Below, piece by piece: positions 35,534-43,689 of a stretch of 64,000 nt of DNA. The notes beneath the pieces were generated by a model. It had not been told where the DNA came from, ran no database searches, and saw nothing but the letters and a program-made list of their open reading frames with translations. The stretch is from positions 62,001 to 126,000 of the forward strand of contig JBLRWO010000002.1 of the NCBI GenBank assembly GCA_047921215.1, written 5' to 3'. Origin of the DNA: RECM01 sp047921215 (GTDB lineage: Bacteria; Bacteroidota; Rhodothermia; Balneolales; Cyclonatronaceae). The number at the start of each line of letters is the position of its first letter. Positions within the stretch are counted from its first letter, which is position 1. Both the position numbers and the translations under genes were made by a program.

Positions 35534-36007
35534 ATGAAACCAAAAATCTACCTTGAGACCTCTGTAATCAGTTACCTGACTGGTCAATTATCAAGGGATT
35601 TAATCACTGCAGGCCGCCAACAAATCACCCATCACTGGTGGGAGAATCGGAAAAATGATTTTCAATTATTCGTATCTGATCCTGTTTGGGAGGAAGCTTC
35701 TTTAGGTGATCCACAAGCTGTAGATAATCGGTTATCTGTTCTCGGAAAAATACCCCAATTAGAAGTTACTCCGGAAGCTCTTGAATTTGCCAAGTTTTTG
35801 ATAGCCAACACCCCATATCCAGATAACGCGAAAGTTGACGCCCTTCATATTGCCGTAGCAGCTGACCAACAAATGGCATATATATTGACATGGAACTTCA
35901 AACATATTGCCAATGCCTCAATCCGCTCGAAGCTGGAAGTACTGGCTCAAAGCAGGAATATAAAACTCCCCACTATTTGTACTCCTGAAGAATTATTATA
36001 TTTCTAA
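35534..36007 (+). CDS. PIN-domain protein (VapC-like toxin)
   Basis: A 157-residue PIN-fold protein of a subfamily starting MKPKIYLETSVISYL. Acidic positions are visible in YLETSV (Glu/Thr), VSDPVWEEA (Glu), KVDALHIAVA (Asp) and LTWNFKHIAN (Trp-Asn). TPYPDNAKVDALHIA is characteristic of this branch. A 56-codon gene follows one base after its stop and is the probable antitoxin. The frame is intact and the pair is probably functional, unlike the modules on either side. Confidence 0.85.
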   Translation: MKPKIYLETSVISYLTGQLSRDLITAGRQQITHHWWENRKNDFQLFVSDPVWEEASLGDPQAVDNRLSVLGKIPQLEVTPEALEFAKFLIANTPYPDNAKVDALHIAVAADQQMAYILTWNFKHIANASIRSKLEVLAQSRNIKLPTICTPEELLYF

Positions 36008-36008
36008 T

Positions 36009-36179
36009 ATGGAACAAGATCCTATCATAGCGGAAGTTCGAAAAAACCGGGAATCATTGTTGGCGAGGTTCGACAATGACCTGGACAAACTGTACGCCCA
36101 TATCAAAGATCGGGAGAAGAAGTCCAAAGTTAAGTTGAGGAATTTCCGTCGCAAAAAGGGTTTGAAGTCCGGAGAATAA
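36009..36179 (+). CDS. Small partner (probable antitoxin) of the PIN protein
   Basis: A 56-residue frame begins at ATG 36009, one base after the PIN gene stop. It reads M-E-Q-D-P-I-I-A-E-V-R-K-N-R-E-S-L-L-A-R-F, then DNDLDKLYAHIKDREKKS and a basic tail (FRRKKGLKSGE). MEQDPIIAEVRKxREx-type proteins commonly sit next to this PIN subfamily. A helical, charged peptide suits an antitoxin, though no DNA-binding motif is evident. Confidence 0.7.
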   Translation: MEQDPIIAEVRKNRESLLARFDNDLDKLYAHIKDREKKSKVKLRNFRRKKGLKSGE

Positions 36180-36254
36180 TCGGAATTCGGAGTTGTATAG
36201 TTGCGTATTGCTATATATAGGTCATAACAGTGTGTATTGTATGACAACAGCAAC

Positions 36255-36418
36255 TTATTTTTTTATGAATAGATACCCGTTATAAGCCTGATTTTTCCGG
36301 ATCTCACCATACACTATCTCATTGGAATCAAACTCCAATCCATCTTCTGCTGTTTCCACGGTACAGCATTCTGCAATCATCCTATTGATTTCGCCGATGG
36401 TCCTTTTTTCCTGAGTTC
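36255..36418 (-). pseudogene. AbiEii-type nucleotidyltransferase toxin, internal remnant
   Basis: On the minus strand a frame closed by TAA (36257-36255) reads ...IGEINRM then CCTVETAEDGLEFDSNEIVY and GEIRKNQAYNGYLFIKK. The EDGLxFDxxxI...I-R-x-x-x-x-Y-x-G pattern matches the stretch after the nucleotidyltransferase core in AbiEii/AbiGii toxins. The catalytic GS...DxD part is absent and the frame stops where the family continues. The upstream limit is approximate. It runs opposite to the neighbouring modules. Confidence 0.5.
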
Positions 36419-36428
36419 GACAATTTTT

Positions 36429-36559
36429 AAAATCGTAGAACTGGGTTTGGGTGGACAGCTTGAACTGTCAATAAAACTTTAGAACAGGATGCCTGTCAGT
36501 AACTGGCACTCCCAACCTGTTCAAACAGATACTTCTTGTATTTATATCAACATCAGCCC
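36429..36559 (+). repeat. 132-bp direct repeat, right copy, with higA 3' remnant
   Basis: Begins inside the HigA tail codons (K-I-V-E-L-G-L-G-G-Q-L-E-L-S-I-K-L, stop at 36480-36482) and continues through the same 80 bp downstream as the left copy. The remaining higA and all of higB are missing here. It ends 10 bp before the mnmE stop. Confidence 0.88.
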
Positions 36560-36568
36560 GATCCAGCC

Positions 36569-37978
36569 TCATTTACCGATACAAAACCGGCTGAAAATCG
36601 AGTCGAGCAGATCCTCGGTTGTAATCTCACCGGTGATGAGTCCGAGCTCATGCAGGGCGCCCCGCAGGTCGATGGCCAGCAGGTCGCCGCTTACACCCTG
36701 ATTCAGGTCTGCTATGGCCGACCTGATGTGGCGCCGCGCTTTTTCAAGCGCATCCCGGTGGCGGCTCGAGGTTACCATCAGGGCGGAGGTGTCGATGGTT
36801 TTGCTCGCAAGCACCACGTCGCGCATCGTTTTCTTGAGAAGGCCGATGCCTTCCCCGCTGGTGGATGACACCACAAGGTCGGTATCGAGCCGGTCGGAAA
36901 GGCGAACCTGATGCGCACCGGCCGGACCGGCAACGGCACTTCCCGCAAGGTCGGTTTTCGTGCCGATGATCAGAAACGGACGTTCGCCGGCCGTCTGACG
37001 CAGCTTTTTGATGACATCGATTTCGGCATCGGTATGGTGGTCGGTGAGATCGGCCAGGTAGAGCACAAGATCGGCCTCGCGGATCGCCTTGTGGCTGCGC
37101 TTCACCCCCTCAGCCTCGATCGAATCCACCGTTTCCCTGATGCCGGCGGTGTCGGTAAGGGTAAACCGGAGTCCGTCGTAGCTCCAGTCGGCATCGATCA
37201 CATCGCGGGTAGTGCCGGCGGTCGACGATACGATCGCCCGCTCCTTGCCCATCAGGGTGTTCAGCAGGGTCGATTTGCCGGAGTTCGGTTTCCCGGCAAT
37301 TACGGTACGCACGCCGTTTTTGATGATGCGGCCGGTTTCATACGTATCGAGCAGGGAACCGATTTCGGTATCCAGCTCGTTCAGCAGGGTCTGCAGCTGC
37401 TCTCTTCCGGCGAATTCCACGTCTTCTTCCGAAAAATCGAGTTCCAGCTCAACCAGGGCCGTCGCGTCGATAATCTGCTGCCGGAACTGTTGGATGTGCC
37501 GGCCCAGCTCGCCCTCAAGCTGCTGATGGGCAGTCTCCACCGCCTTTTTACTGGTGGCGTGGATCAGGTCGGCCACGGCTTCGGCCTGCGACAGCTCCAT
37601 CTTGCCGTTCAGAAACGCGCGCTGCGTGAACTCGCCGGGCAACGCGGCCCGGGCACCCGCGGCCAGTACCGCCTCAAGAACCGCCTGCGTGATGAGCACC
37701 CCGCCATGGCATGAAATTTCGACCGTGTCTTCGCCGGTATACGACTTCGGCGACCTGAACAGCGTTACAACCACCTCGTCGATCACCCTGCCGCCATGGG
37801 TCAGCCGGCCGAAATGGGCCGTATGACTGGGCTGTTCCGTCAGTTTCTTCCCGGTAAAAACCGGTTCAATCAGTGCGATGGCATCCCGGCCCGATACGCG
37901 GATTACCGCTATGCCCCCCTCGCCAAGTGGAGTGGCAATGGCGGCGATCGGGTCCTGTTGTGCAACGTCGTTGTTCAT
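36569..37978 (-). CDS. mnmE: tRNA modification GTPase MnmE
   Basis: With MnmG installs the carboxymethylaminomethyl group on U34 of certain tRNAs. N-terminal folate-binding domain (IAAIATPLGEGGIAVIRVSG), helical domain, inserted G domain with GKPNSGKST (G1), GTTRD (G2), DTAG (G3) and the TKTD G4, and the C-terminal catalytic FCIGK. ATG 37978 gives a standard start; ATG 38002 is possible. About 469 residues, usual length. Its 3' end abuts the toxin-antitoxin island, so the island probably inserted next to it. Confidence 0.95.
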   Translation of the reverse strand: MNNDVAQQDPIAAIATPLGEGGIAVIRVSGRDAIALIEPVFTGKKLTEQPSHTAHFGRLTHGGRVIDEVVVTLFRSPKSYTGEDTVEISCHGGVLITQAVLEAVLAAGARAALPGEFTQRAFLNGKMELSQAEAVADLIHATSKKAVETAHQQLEGELGRHIQQFRQQIIDATALVELELDFSEEDVEFAGREQLQTLLNELDTEIGSLLDTYETGRIIKNGVRTVIAGKPNSGKSTLLNTLMGKERAIVSSTAGTTRDVIDADWSYDGLRFTLTDTAGIRETVDSIEAEGVKRSHKAIREADLVLYLADLTDHHTDAEIDVIKKLRQTAGERPFLIIGTKTDLAGSAVAGPAGAHQVRLSDRLDTDLVVSSTSGEGIGLLKKTMRDVVLASKTIDTSALMVTSSRHRDALEKARRHIRSAIADLNQGVSGDLLAIDLRGALHELGLITGEITTEDLLDSIFSRFCIGK

Positions 37979-38150
37979 GGGACCAATGTAAGGAGAATGC
38001 ATGAAATCGTCGATCTGGGAATGACAGCAAATCCCTTCGGGAAACTGGTCCGCCGGAACATCACAGGATTATGATCCCATACGAAGCCTGCTTCAGATCC
38101 CGCCGGGCCTGAACTGCATCAGCAATCATGCCCTGCGGGCTGATCTGGCC

Positions 38151-39209
38151 TCAGCAACCGCATCCCGCAGTTTCATCCGGCTTTGTGGCAGACAGGGTAC
38201 CGCCCGAGCAGTCGAAAGCGCCAAAATGCCGGCTCCGGTCTCCGGTAATCCGGAAATGGGGTGCATATCTCGTCTCCGACACCATCGATGCGGTATTCCC
38301 GCATACAAGCATCGGCTTATGCGCCTCAAACAGGTGGTGATCGTCAAGGGCAAACCGGTTCGGATGCTCCGGTATGCTGCCATTGTACACCGCAATCTGT
38401 CCATAGTCTTCGCAGATGTCCTCGAGTGTGTGCAGCCTGAATGCACGGATCGTCATTGAGTAAAACCCGATCATACCGGCTTTTTTTGCTATTTCCGCAT
38501 CCTCCAGCTCAATACGGGAGCAGGCGAGTACCCGGTAGTCGGCACATCCCGTCCGGGCCATCATCCGCCTGAAATCTTCGGTGTACATGGCCCCCGACAG
38601 GCACTCTCCGTACAGTACCGGGTCGCGCTGCAGCTCATCCGGTATGCGCCGGTCGGCGAAAACATCCGAAAAATAGAGCTCACCACCGGGTTTCAGCACC
38701 CTGAATATTTCGGAGAATACGGCCTCCTTGTCGGGCGACAGATTGATCACACAGTTGGATATGACCACATCCACCGAATCGTCTTCGATGCCGGCGGTTG
38801 CCAGGTCTTCGATGTAGCCGTGCCTGAAACTGACATTGGGCTCCGCGAAGCCAAAACGCCGCATCTGGGAATCCACATGGCGCTGCCCGACAGCCAGCTG
38901 CTCTTCCGTCATGTCAACGCCGATCACAAATCCGTCGGGGCCGGCCAGCTTCGATGCCAGGTACACATCCCTGCCGGTACCGCAACCCAGGTCGAGAATG
39001 GTTTTGCCCTCCAGAAGTGGTGGTATGGGTGAGCCGCAGCCATAGAAACGGGTGATTATTTCATCGTCTATGTCGGCCAGTATTTTTTTGTGATGATCCG
39101 GGATGGAGCCGGTGGCACAGCAGGCGCTGGTTTTGAGGTCGCTGCTTCCGTTCAGGGCCTTCCCGTAGTAGTCTTTGACCGAATCGAGTGTATCAGATAT
39201 ATGTTGCAC
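38151..39209 (-). CDS. arsM: Arsenite S-adenosylmethionine methyltransferase
   Basis: A 352-residue methyltransferase. The SAM motif is ILDLGCGTGRD (71-81). As(III)-binding cysteines typical of ArsM are visible at Cys30/31 (TSACCAT), Cys153 (ISNCVINLSPDK) and Cys203 (YGECLSGA), and HGYIEDLATAGI and ELYFSDVFADRRIP are family hallmarks. A C-terminal region of about 90 residues ends in GCGC. It would convert arsenite to methylated, partly volatile species in the cytoplasm. No arsR or arsenite pump is adjacent. Confidence 0.9.
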   Translation of the reverse strand: MQHISDTLDSVKDYYGKALNGSSDLKTSACCATGSIPDHHKKILADIDDEIITRFYGCGSPIPPLLEGKTILDLGCGTGRDVYLASKLAGPDGFVIGVDMTEEQLAVGQRHVDSQMRRFGFAEPNVSFRHGYIEDLATAGIEDDSVDVVISNCVINLSPDKEAVFSEIFRVLKPGGELYFSDVFADRRIPDELQRDPVLYGECLSGAMYTEDFRRMMARTGCADYRVLACSRIELEDAEIAKKAGMIGFYSMTIRAFRLHTLEDICEDYGQIAVYNGSIPEHPNRFALDDHHLFEAHKPMLVCGNTASMVSETRYAPHFRITGDRSRHFGAFDCSGGTLSATKPDETAGCGC

Positions 39210-39386
39210 AGGCAGGGTTTTACGATCGTTGTTCAGGGCCGGGCATTTCCCGGACCGGTTAATACGTAACCAACGATACGCATCTCTGGCAACTGATGCG
39301 CAGTCTGACCCGATTTGTTACCGATTTATGATCTTTTCCCTTTGATTGTGATGATCCTTACCCCAATCAGGTGCGCATACCGGTCC

Positions 39387-40541
39387 CTAAAAACTGGCGT
39401 AGAAACGCCTGATCCGGTCGGTTACCTGGCCATAGATCGGCTTCGTGAATTCGACGAACAGGTCCTGTGCGGGTGGTGGTGGCACTTCCCTGCGCTGAAC
39501 AATGCGTTTCTGCTCATCGGTGAGAGCCCGCTCATCTCCGTTGAAATTGCCCCAGGTACTGCGCCAGACAAATTCCCCGGGCATCTTGTCCTGGAACAGG
39601 ATGCGGTCGCCCCAGGCGTCGTAGATCTGCACATCGAGCAGCCCGCGCGATGAAACGTACTTTTCGTGGATGGTCAGTTTAGCGGTTACCTTGTCAAATA
39701 CATCGATTTTTGAACCATCGGGAAGCGTGGCCTGGCCGATCTTCACACTATCTTTGCTGGTTACCGTGGTTGTGTTTGAGCTGGAGTGGGCCTGGCCGAC
39801 CATGAAATCGTCGAACTGAAGTATGATGATGTGATCGGGCTCGGTAATTCCTTCCCTTTCAGCCTCGACCGGGGTGTAGAACCGAACAAATTCATTCAGG
39901 CGGCTGTTGGTGGCCAGGTAGCTGTCGATCTGGTTCTGGAAGAATTCGGCGCTCAGGGTAAAATTCCGGCTGTTCACCGGTACCTGGTCCACCACCACAT
40001 GCAATGTGGCCTCGGAAAGCGACTGGTTCATCAGTTCGCGGGTATTCCGGAAGTTCGGCACCAGCTGCTCGGCGACGGCAAAGTGCTGAAACGCCTCGCG
40101 GGCGCTCAGACGGTTGTTGGTTCCGAGCAATTCAAGTCCCTTGTCGTAGCGCACTTCGGCTGCCTTCTCCCTTGCCCGGTTGGCATCGTCGATAAACGCC
40201 CGGGTCTGGGGAACCACCTCCATACAGGCAGGGCAGCGGCGGATGTCTTCATGCATGCGGTTCATGAAATCGTAGGATGCGGCCATGCCTTCCCACTTGA
40301 ACGGGTCCTGGCTTGCCTGAAGCATCGCGATATTTTCGGTATGGTAGGATGTGGCGTATTCATAGCCCTTGCCCAATACTTCGCGGGCACTTTTGTTATT
40401 GGGCTTGCTCCGCAGTTTATCGATGGAAAGGTGTACGGCACGTTCATAGTTACCGCGGTTCAGCTCGCGCTTGGCCTTATTGCAGCCGGTGAGCCCGGCC
40501 AGCATAAGCAGAATGATGAGGAGGGTTACAGGTCGTTTCAT
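39387..40541 (-). CDS. TPR-containing lipoprotein, hypothetical
   Basis: A 384-residue protein with a lipoprotein signal (LLIILLMLAGLTGC, Cys20). The N-terminal part has TPR-like helices (LNRGNYERAVHLSIDKL, KGLELLGTNNRLSAREAFQHF) and the second half is beta-rich, with KLTIHEKYVSSRGLLDVQIYD broken by a turn. A CxxC pair (RRCPAC) occurs around 103-106. I do not recognise a named family. Expected at the outer membrane, inner leaflet, as a monocistronic gene. Confidence 0.75.
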   Translation of the reverse strand: MKRPVTLLIILLMLAGLTGCNKAKRELNRGNYERAVHLSIDKLRSKPNNKSAREVLGKGYEYATSYHTENIAMLQASQDPFKWEGMAASYDFMNRMHEDIRRCPACMEVVPQTRAFIDDANRAREKAAEVRYDKGLELLGTNNRLSAREAFQHFAVAEQLVPNFRNTRELMNQSLSEATLHVVVDQVPVNSRNFTLSAEFFQNQIDSYLATNSRLNEFVRFYTPVEAEREGITEPDHIIILQFDDFMVGQAHSSSNTTTVTSKDSVKIGQATLPDGSKIDVFDKVTAKLTIHEKYVSSRGLLDVQIYDAWGDRILFQDKMPGEFVWRSTWGNFNGDERALTDEQKRIVQRREVPPPPAQDLFVEFTKPIYGQVTDRIRRFYASF

Positions 40542-40677
40542 GCAGTCGCAGTTAAATTTTATGTAGGGAAAATAACGCCGCTTACCCGAAAAGGTTGCAG
40601 ATTTTTTTTACAAAAATAAGCAATCACTAATGCCATATCCCAAACGTCATGGTAGCATGGCCTGAGCGGGGCGGCTT

Positions 40678-40722
40678 CACTTCCCCATTCCCTATTCTAC
40701 TGTTCTACTGTTCCCCTGTTCA
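40678..40722 (-). repeat. AGGGAAT-family repeat overlapping the nuclease 3' end
   Basis: On the minus strand AACAGGGGAACAGTAGAACA and GTAGAATAGGGAATGGGGAA match one arm of the hairpin at 10389-10509. The repeat supplies the last nine or so codons and the TAG stop (40694-40692) of the ATP-cone nuclease gene. Confidence 0.7.
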
Positions 40723-41552
40723 TGCAGCGTTTTGCACTCCTTAATCACTTTCCTGATTTTCGGTTCATCCAGGCCGATTGAGGCCAGCAGGCGGGTATTT
40801 TCAAAGATTTCTTCGGCGAGGATCAGATTGTTGTCGATCAGCAGCTTCTTCTCCTTTTTGCCGAGGCTGTGCAACAGGGTGAGCGGATATAGACGGGCAT
40901 TTTCAAGCCGTTCGACGAGGCTGGAGCCGCGGGGATGGTCCCAGCCCATCAGATGCATCCCCGTACATTCGGCGTACCGGATGGCATCGCTGGTAAATTT
41001 GGTATTGGTAACGATCCATCCCTGGTGGAAGGAGTGGTCGCCATTGTCGTTGTAAGCGTTCTTCAGATCGTGGAACCGGGAGTGGAAATAGAGGCCAACC
41101 CTAACATCCGATTTAACGCCCGGCCGGTTGTGAAATTTGCATTCGATGATAAAACGCTCGTTGTTTTTTTCCGCCAGCACATCCACTTCGTGGCCAACGC
41201 ATTTCCCCTGCATCATCAGGGCCACCTGTACCCGGTAACCCATTTTCTCCAGCAAGCGGCCGATAAGGGCTTCGAACGGATAGCCCGACGGGCCGAGGTC
41301 CATTACGGCCTGTTTCAGGTTATACCGCGTGGCAGACAGGTGTGATTCCTTCCGCAGCAGCTGGTAGGCTTTCCGGTAGATTTTCCGGGTCGGCATGCCT
41401 TCATAGAGTTCATCCAGAATGGCGGCAACCACACGGTCGATGGCCTTGTCGCCTGCTCCCGATCGTTTCAACGAATCCCGCAATTTGCTTTCGGAGAACA
41501 CATCGCGCTCACCCGATGCCTTTACAATCGTGATGCCGTAGGATGTGCTCAT
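40692..41552 (-). CDS. ATP-cone fused to a PD-(D/E)xK nuclease-like domain
   Basis: A 286-residue protein. Residues 7-90 form an ATP-cone, the nucleotide-sensing module of ribonucleotide reductases and NrdR (VKASGERDVFSESKLRDSL). Residues 92-205 look like an Mrr-type restriction-endonuclease fold with Glu95, Asp124 (GHEVDVLAEK) and Glu137-x-Lys139 (FIIECKFHN). The rest is a helical HhH-like tail (KEKKLLIDNNLILAEEI). Nuclease activity gated by adenine nucleotides is a reasonable guess. The start overlaps the MscS gene stop by 4 bp. The final codons come from a dispersed repeat. Confidence 0.8.
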   Translation of the reverse strand: MSTSYGITIVKASGERDVFSESKLRDSLKRSGAGDKAIDRVVAAILDELYEGMPTRKIYRKAYQLLRKESHLSATRYNLKQAVMDLGPSGYPFEALIGRLLEKMGYRVQVALMMQGKCVGHEVDVLAEKNNERFIIECKFHNRPGVKSDVRVGLYFHSRFHDLKNAYNDNGDHSFHQGWIVTNTKFTSDAIRYAECTGMHLMGWDHPRGSSLVERLENARLYPLTLLHSLGKKEKKLLIDNNLILAEEIFENTRLLASIGLDEPKIRKVIKECKTLHEQGNSRTVE

Positions 41553-42481
41553 TTGTCCTCCTGTTTACGGCGGGCTTTTTTGCCCTCTTTTTCATGATCG
41601 TAGATACGGATGGTCTGATAGGCAAATTCGATCTCCGGGTCCTCCCTGAATGCCCTGAGCGTATCTTCCCAGATCGACTGTTCCGTACCTCGGCGTTTCC
41701 TCGGATCGGTGAGGTAGCGCACCGTAAGGCGGACGCCGTTTTCCCGTACCGACAGGTAGACGGTGGGGGTAAGTACCTTGTACCGGATCAGAACCGAATC
41801 GGAGGCTTTCTTCAGCTGCTTCCCTGCCTCCTCGGCGCATCCGGCCGAATGTTTTTCGGCAATTTTCTGCAGGATGTGCCGGGCCTTCTCCGCATTGCTC
41901 CCGAAGGTGATGTGGACCGGTATTTCGTGCCAGATGAACCTGAACTCGCTGGTATAGTTGGCCAGTACCTGGGTAAAAATATGGCTGTTGGGGATGTGCA
42001 GTACCCGTCCGGTACTCTGATCGGCATCCACCCAGTTGCCGATTTCGATCAGGCTGAACATGAGAACCCGCTTGTCGATCACATCGCCGTGCTGGTCGCC
42101 GATCTGGATCCGGTCGCCAAGATGGAACGGCTGCCGCCACAGGATGAACACCCATCCCGCGAAGTTGCTGATAAGCTCACGCAGGGCAATGGCCAGGCCG
42201 GCCGACAACAGGCCGAGAAAAGTGGCAAGCGACTGCATCCCCTCGAACCACTCCCGCCCGATGAGCAGAAACCCGAACAGCGTGGCCACGTAGGTAGTTG
42301 TTCTGCGCCATTTAAACCGGACCTGCGGATCGGACGTATTCCTGAATGCGATAAACAGGATGATGAAACGGATCACCAACAGCAGAATTACAATACTGAT
42401 CGAATAGACCACCCTCAAGGCCGCCTCGTCGGAGATGTTCAGAATATCACTTAAAAGATCGGTAACGACCTCCATGGGCAC
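41549..42481 (-). CDS. MscS-family mechanosensitive ion channel
   Basis: A 310-residue membrane protein with three to four N-terminal helices and the pore-lining/beta domain core ALRELISNFAGWVFILWRQ, then PFHLGDRIQIGDQHGDVIDK. The third helix region SAGLAIALRELISN is typical of MscS. The C-terminal part forms the cytoplasmic vestibule. Such channels release osmolytes on hypo-osmotic shock, which fits a salt-adapted organism. Overlaps by 4 bp with the ATP-cone nuclease gene, forming a two-gene operon. Confidence 0.9.
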   Translation of the reverse strand: MPMEVVTDLLSDILNISDEAALRVVYSISIVILLLVIRFIILFIAFRNTSDPQVRFKWRRTTTYVATLFGFLLIGREWFEGMQSLATFLGLLSAGLAIALRELISNFAGWVFILWRQPFHLGDRIQIGDQHGDVIDKRVLMFSLIEIGNWVDADQSTGRVLHIPNSHIFTQVLANYTSEFRFIWHEIPVHITFGSNAEKARHILQKIAEKHSAGCAEEAGKQLKKASDSVLIRYKVLTPTVYLSVRENGVRLTVRYLTDPRKRRGTEQSIWEDTLRAFREDPEIEFAYQTIRIYDHEKEGKKARRKQEDK

Positions 42482-42650
42482 ACGTTATGCTAATTAATGA
42501 AACACTTTATGCTGATTATAAATCAGGACCTGTTAAGTTAACAGATGCTGCAACATTCTGCACACATGAAATTAAAAGATGCCTCCGGCGTTCTTTGATA
42601 TAGAAGATGAAAGTCCATATCTTTGTGATCTTGTCAAAAACATACCGATT

Positions 42651-43022
42651 ATGATTTATACCATTTTAGTAATACTCATCGCAATTATCTGCGTACTGCT
42701 CATCCTGGTTGTTCTGATGCAGAGTGGGCAGGGCGGCGGCCTCTCCGGAGGTCTTGCCGGCAATATGACCACCGGTTCCGGCAACATGATCGGGGCGCGG
42801 CGTACCGCCGATTTTCTGTCCAAAGCCACCTCCGTTCTGGGCGGTGCATTTCTGGTGCTCTGCCTGATGGCCAACTTCGCCATCGACCGGCAGACCACGC
42901 AACAGCGCAGTGTGATTCAGCAGAGCGGCCCGGTTGTGCCGATGGATGGCCAGGATTTCTCCCTCCCGGCTGAAACCCCCTCTGCCGTACCACAGACTCC
43001 TCCTCAAGACAACAACGAGTAG
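42651..43022 (+). CDS. secG: Preprotein translocase subunit SecG
   Basis: A 123-residue protein from the ATG at 42651, which gives the usual MIYTILVILIAIICVLLILVV start in two parts. The loop VLMQSGQGGGLSGGLAG and second helix FLSKATSVLGGAFLVLCLMA follow, then a short Pro/Gln-rich tail. SecG assists SecYEG-driven export. The frame is open to 42579 but those residues are unrelated. A strong terminator follows at 43094-43128. Confidence 0.92.
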   Translation: MIYTILVILIAIICVLLILVVLMQSGQGGGLSGGLAGNMTTGSGNMIGARRTADFLSKATSVLGGAFLVLCLMANFAIDRQTTQQRSVIQQSGPVVPMDGQDFSLPAETPSAVPQTPPQDNNE

Positions 43023-43093
43023 ACACAGCCAGGAATCAAAGGCAGCATTACCCTGTTCTGCTGTCCGGCTTCTTGCAGGTCCTTTACCCTTTT

Positions 43094-43128
43094 AAAGCCG
43101 CTTCACACATTTGAAGCGGCTTTTTTTT
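43094..43128 (+). terminator. Rho-independent terminator after secG
   Basis: AAAGCCGCTTC (43094-43104) pairs perfectly with GAAGCGGCTTT (43113-43123) around an 8-nt loop and is followed by a run of T to 43128. It lies 72 bp past the secG stop. Confidence 0.92.
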
Positions 43129-43254
43129 GCCTGTGGAACAGGGTTCGAGTGTGCAGCTTTCCGGTCCCATGCCTCTATAGCCCGTCGCGGGTGCCCTGAA
43201 TTCTGCTTCCGGCACGTGCTTTCGTACCCGCCTTCCACCCTTCCCCGCAAAAGC

Positions 43255-43545
43255 TCAGTCGTTGAAAAACAGGATATCCTCAAGCTCCACCACGAGCAGC
43301 CAGCACATCTTTTTGCTGTCATACACGATGTCGAAGTAACGGTCGCCGGCGGTCTTCACCACAAAATGCACATGCACGGCATCGCCCACCTTTTCGGTAT
43401 AGCTGCGGCGGATGTGCTCGATCTTGTGCGTCTCCCCGTTCTGGAAATGGATGACCCGCGGAGTGATGCGCCGGCTGATGCCCGGCGTGCGGAAACCGGC
43501 AAATACGGCCGTCACGTTGATTTTTTTAAGCTGTGCTTTCTGCAT
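43255..43545 (-). CDS. Conserved hypothetical protein, small
   Basis: A 96-residue protein with no recognised domain name. It is beta-rich in the middle (RVIHFQNGETHKIEHIRRSY, VHVHFVVKTAGDRYFDIVYD) and ends in WLLVVELEDILFFND. The pattern resembles small DUF6504-type proteins, but this is a weak impression. No signal peptide. Good start and composition like neighbouring genes. Monocistronic, between the secG terminator and a hairpin repeat. Confidence 0.7.
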   Translation of the reverse strand: MQKAQLKKINVTAVFAGFRTPGISRRITPRVIHFQNGETHKIEHIRRSYTEKVGDAVHVHFVVKTAGDRYFDIVYDSKKMCWLLVVELEDILFFND

Positions 43546-43643
43546 GTGTTCGACTCTTTACGACTAAAGGGTCCTGACAATATACACATATATTACACAT
43601 ATAATATATAGTAGTGAGATATGAGACATCAGACATCAGACAA

Positions 43644-43682
43644 CGTCATGCTGAGCGCAACGCAGCTGCGCTCAGCATGACG
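43644..43682. repeat. Perfect 16-bp hairpin repeat (CGTCATG family)
   Basis: CGTCATGCTGAGCGCA (43644-43659) pairs perfectly with TGCGCTCAGCATGACG (43667-43682). A relative lies at 59154-59192 and a half-site at 6854-6866. Confidence 0.85.
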
Positions 43683-43689
43683 GAGTACC

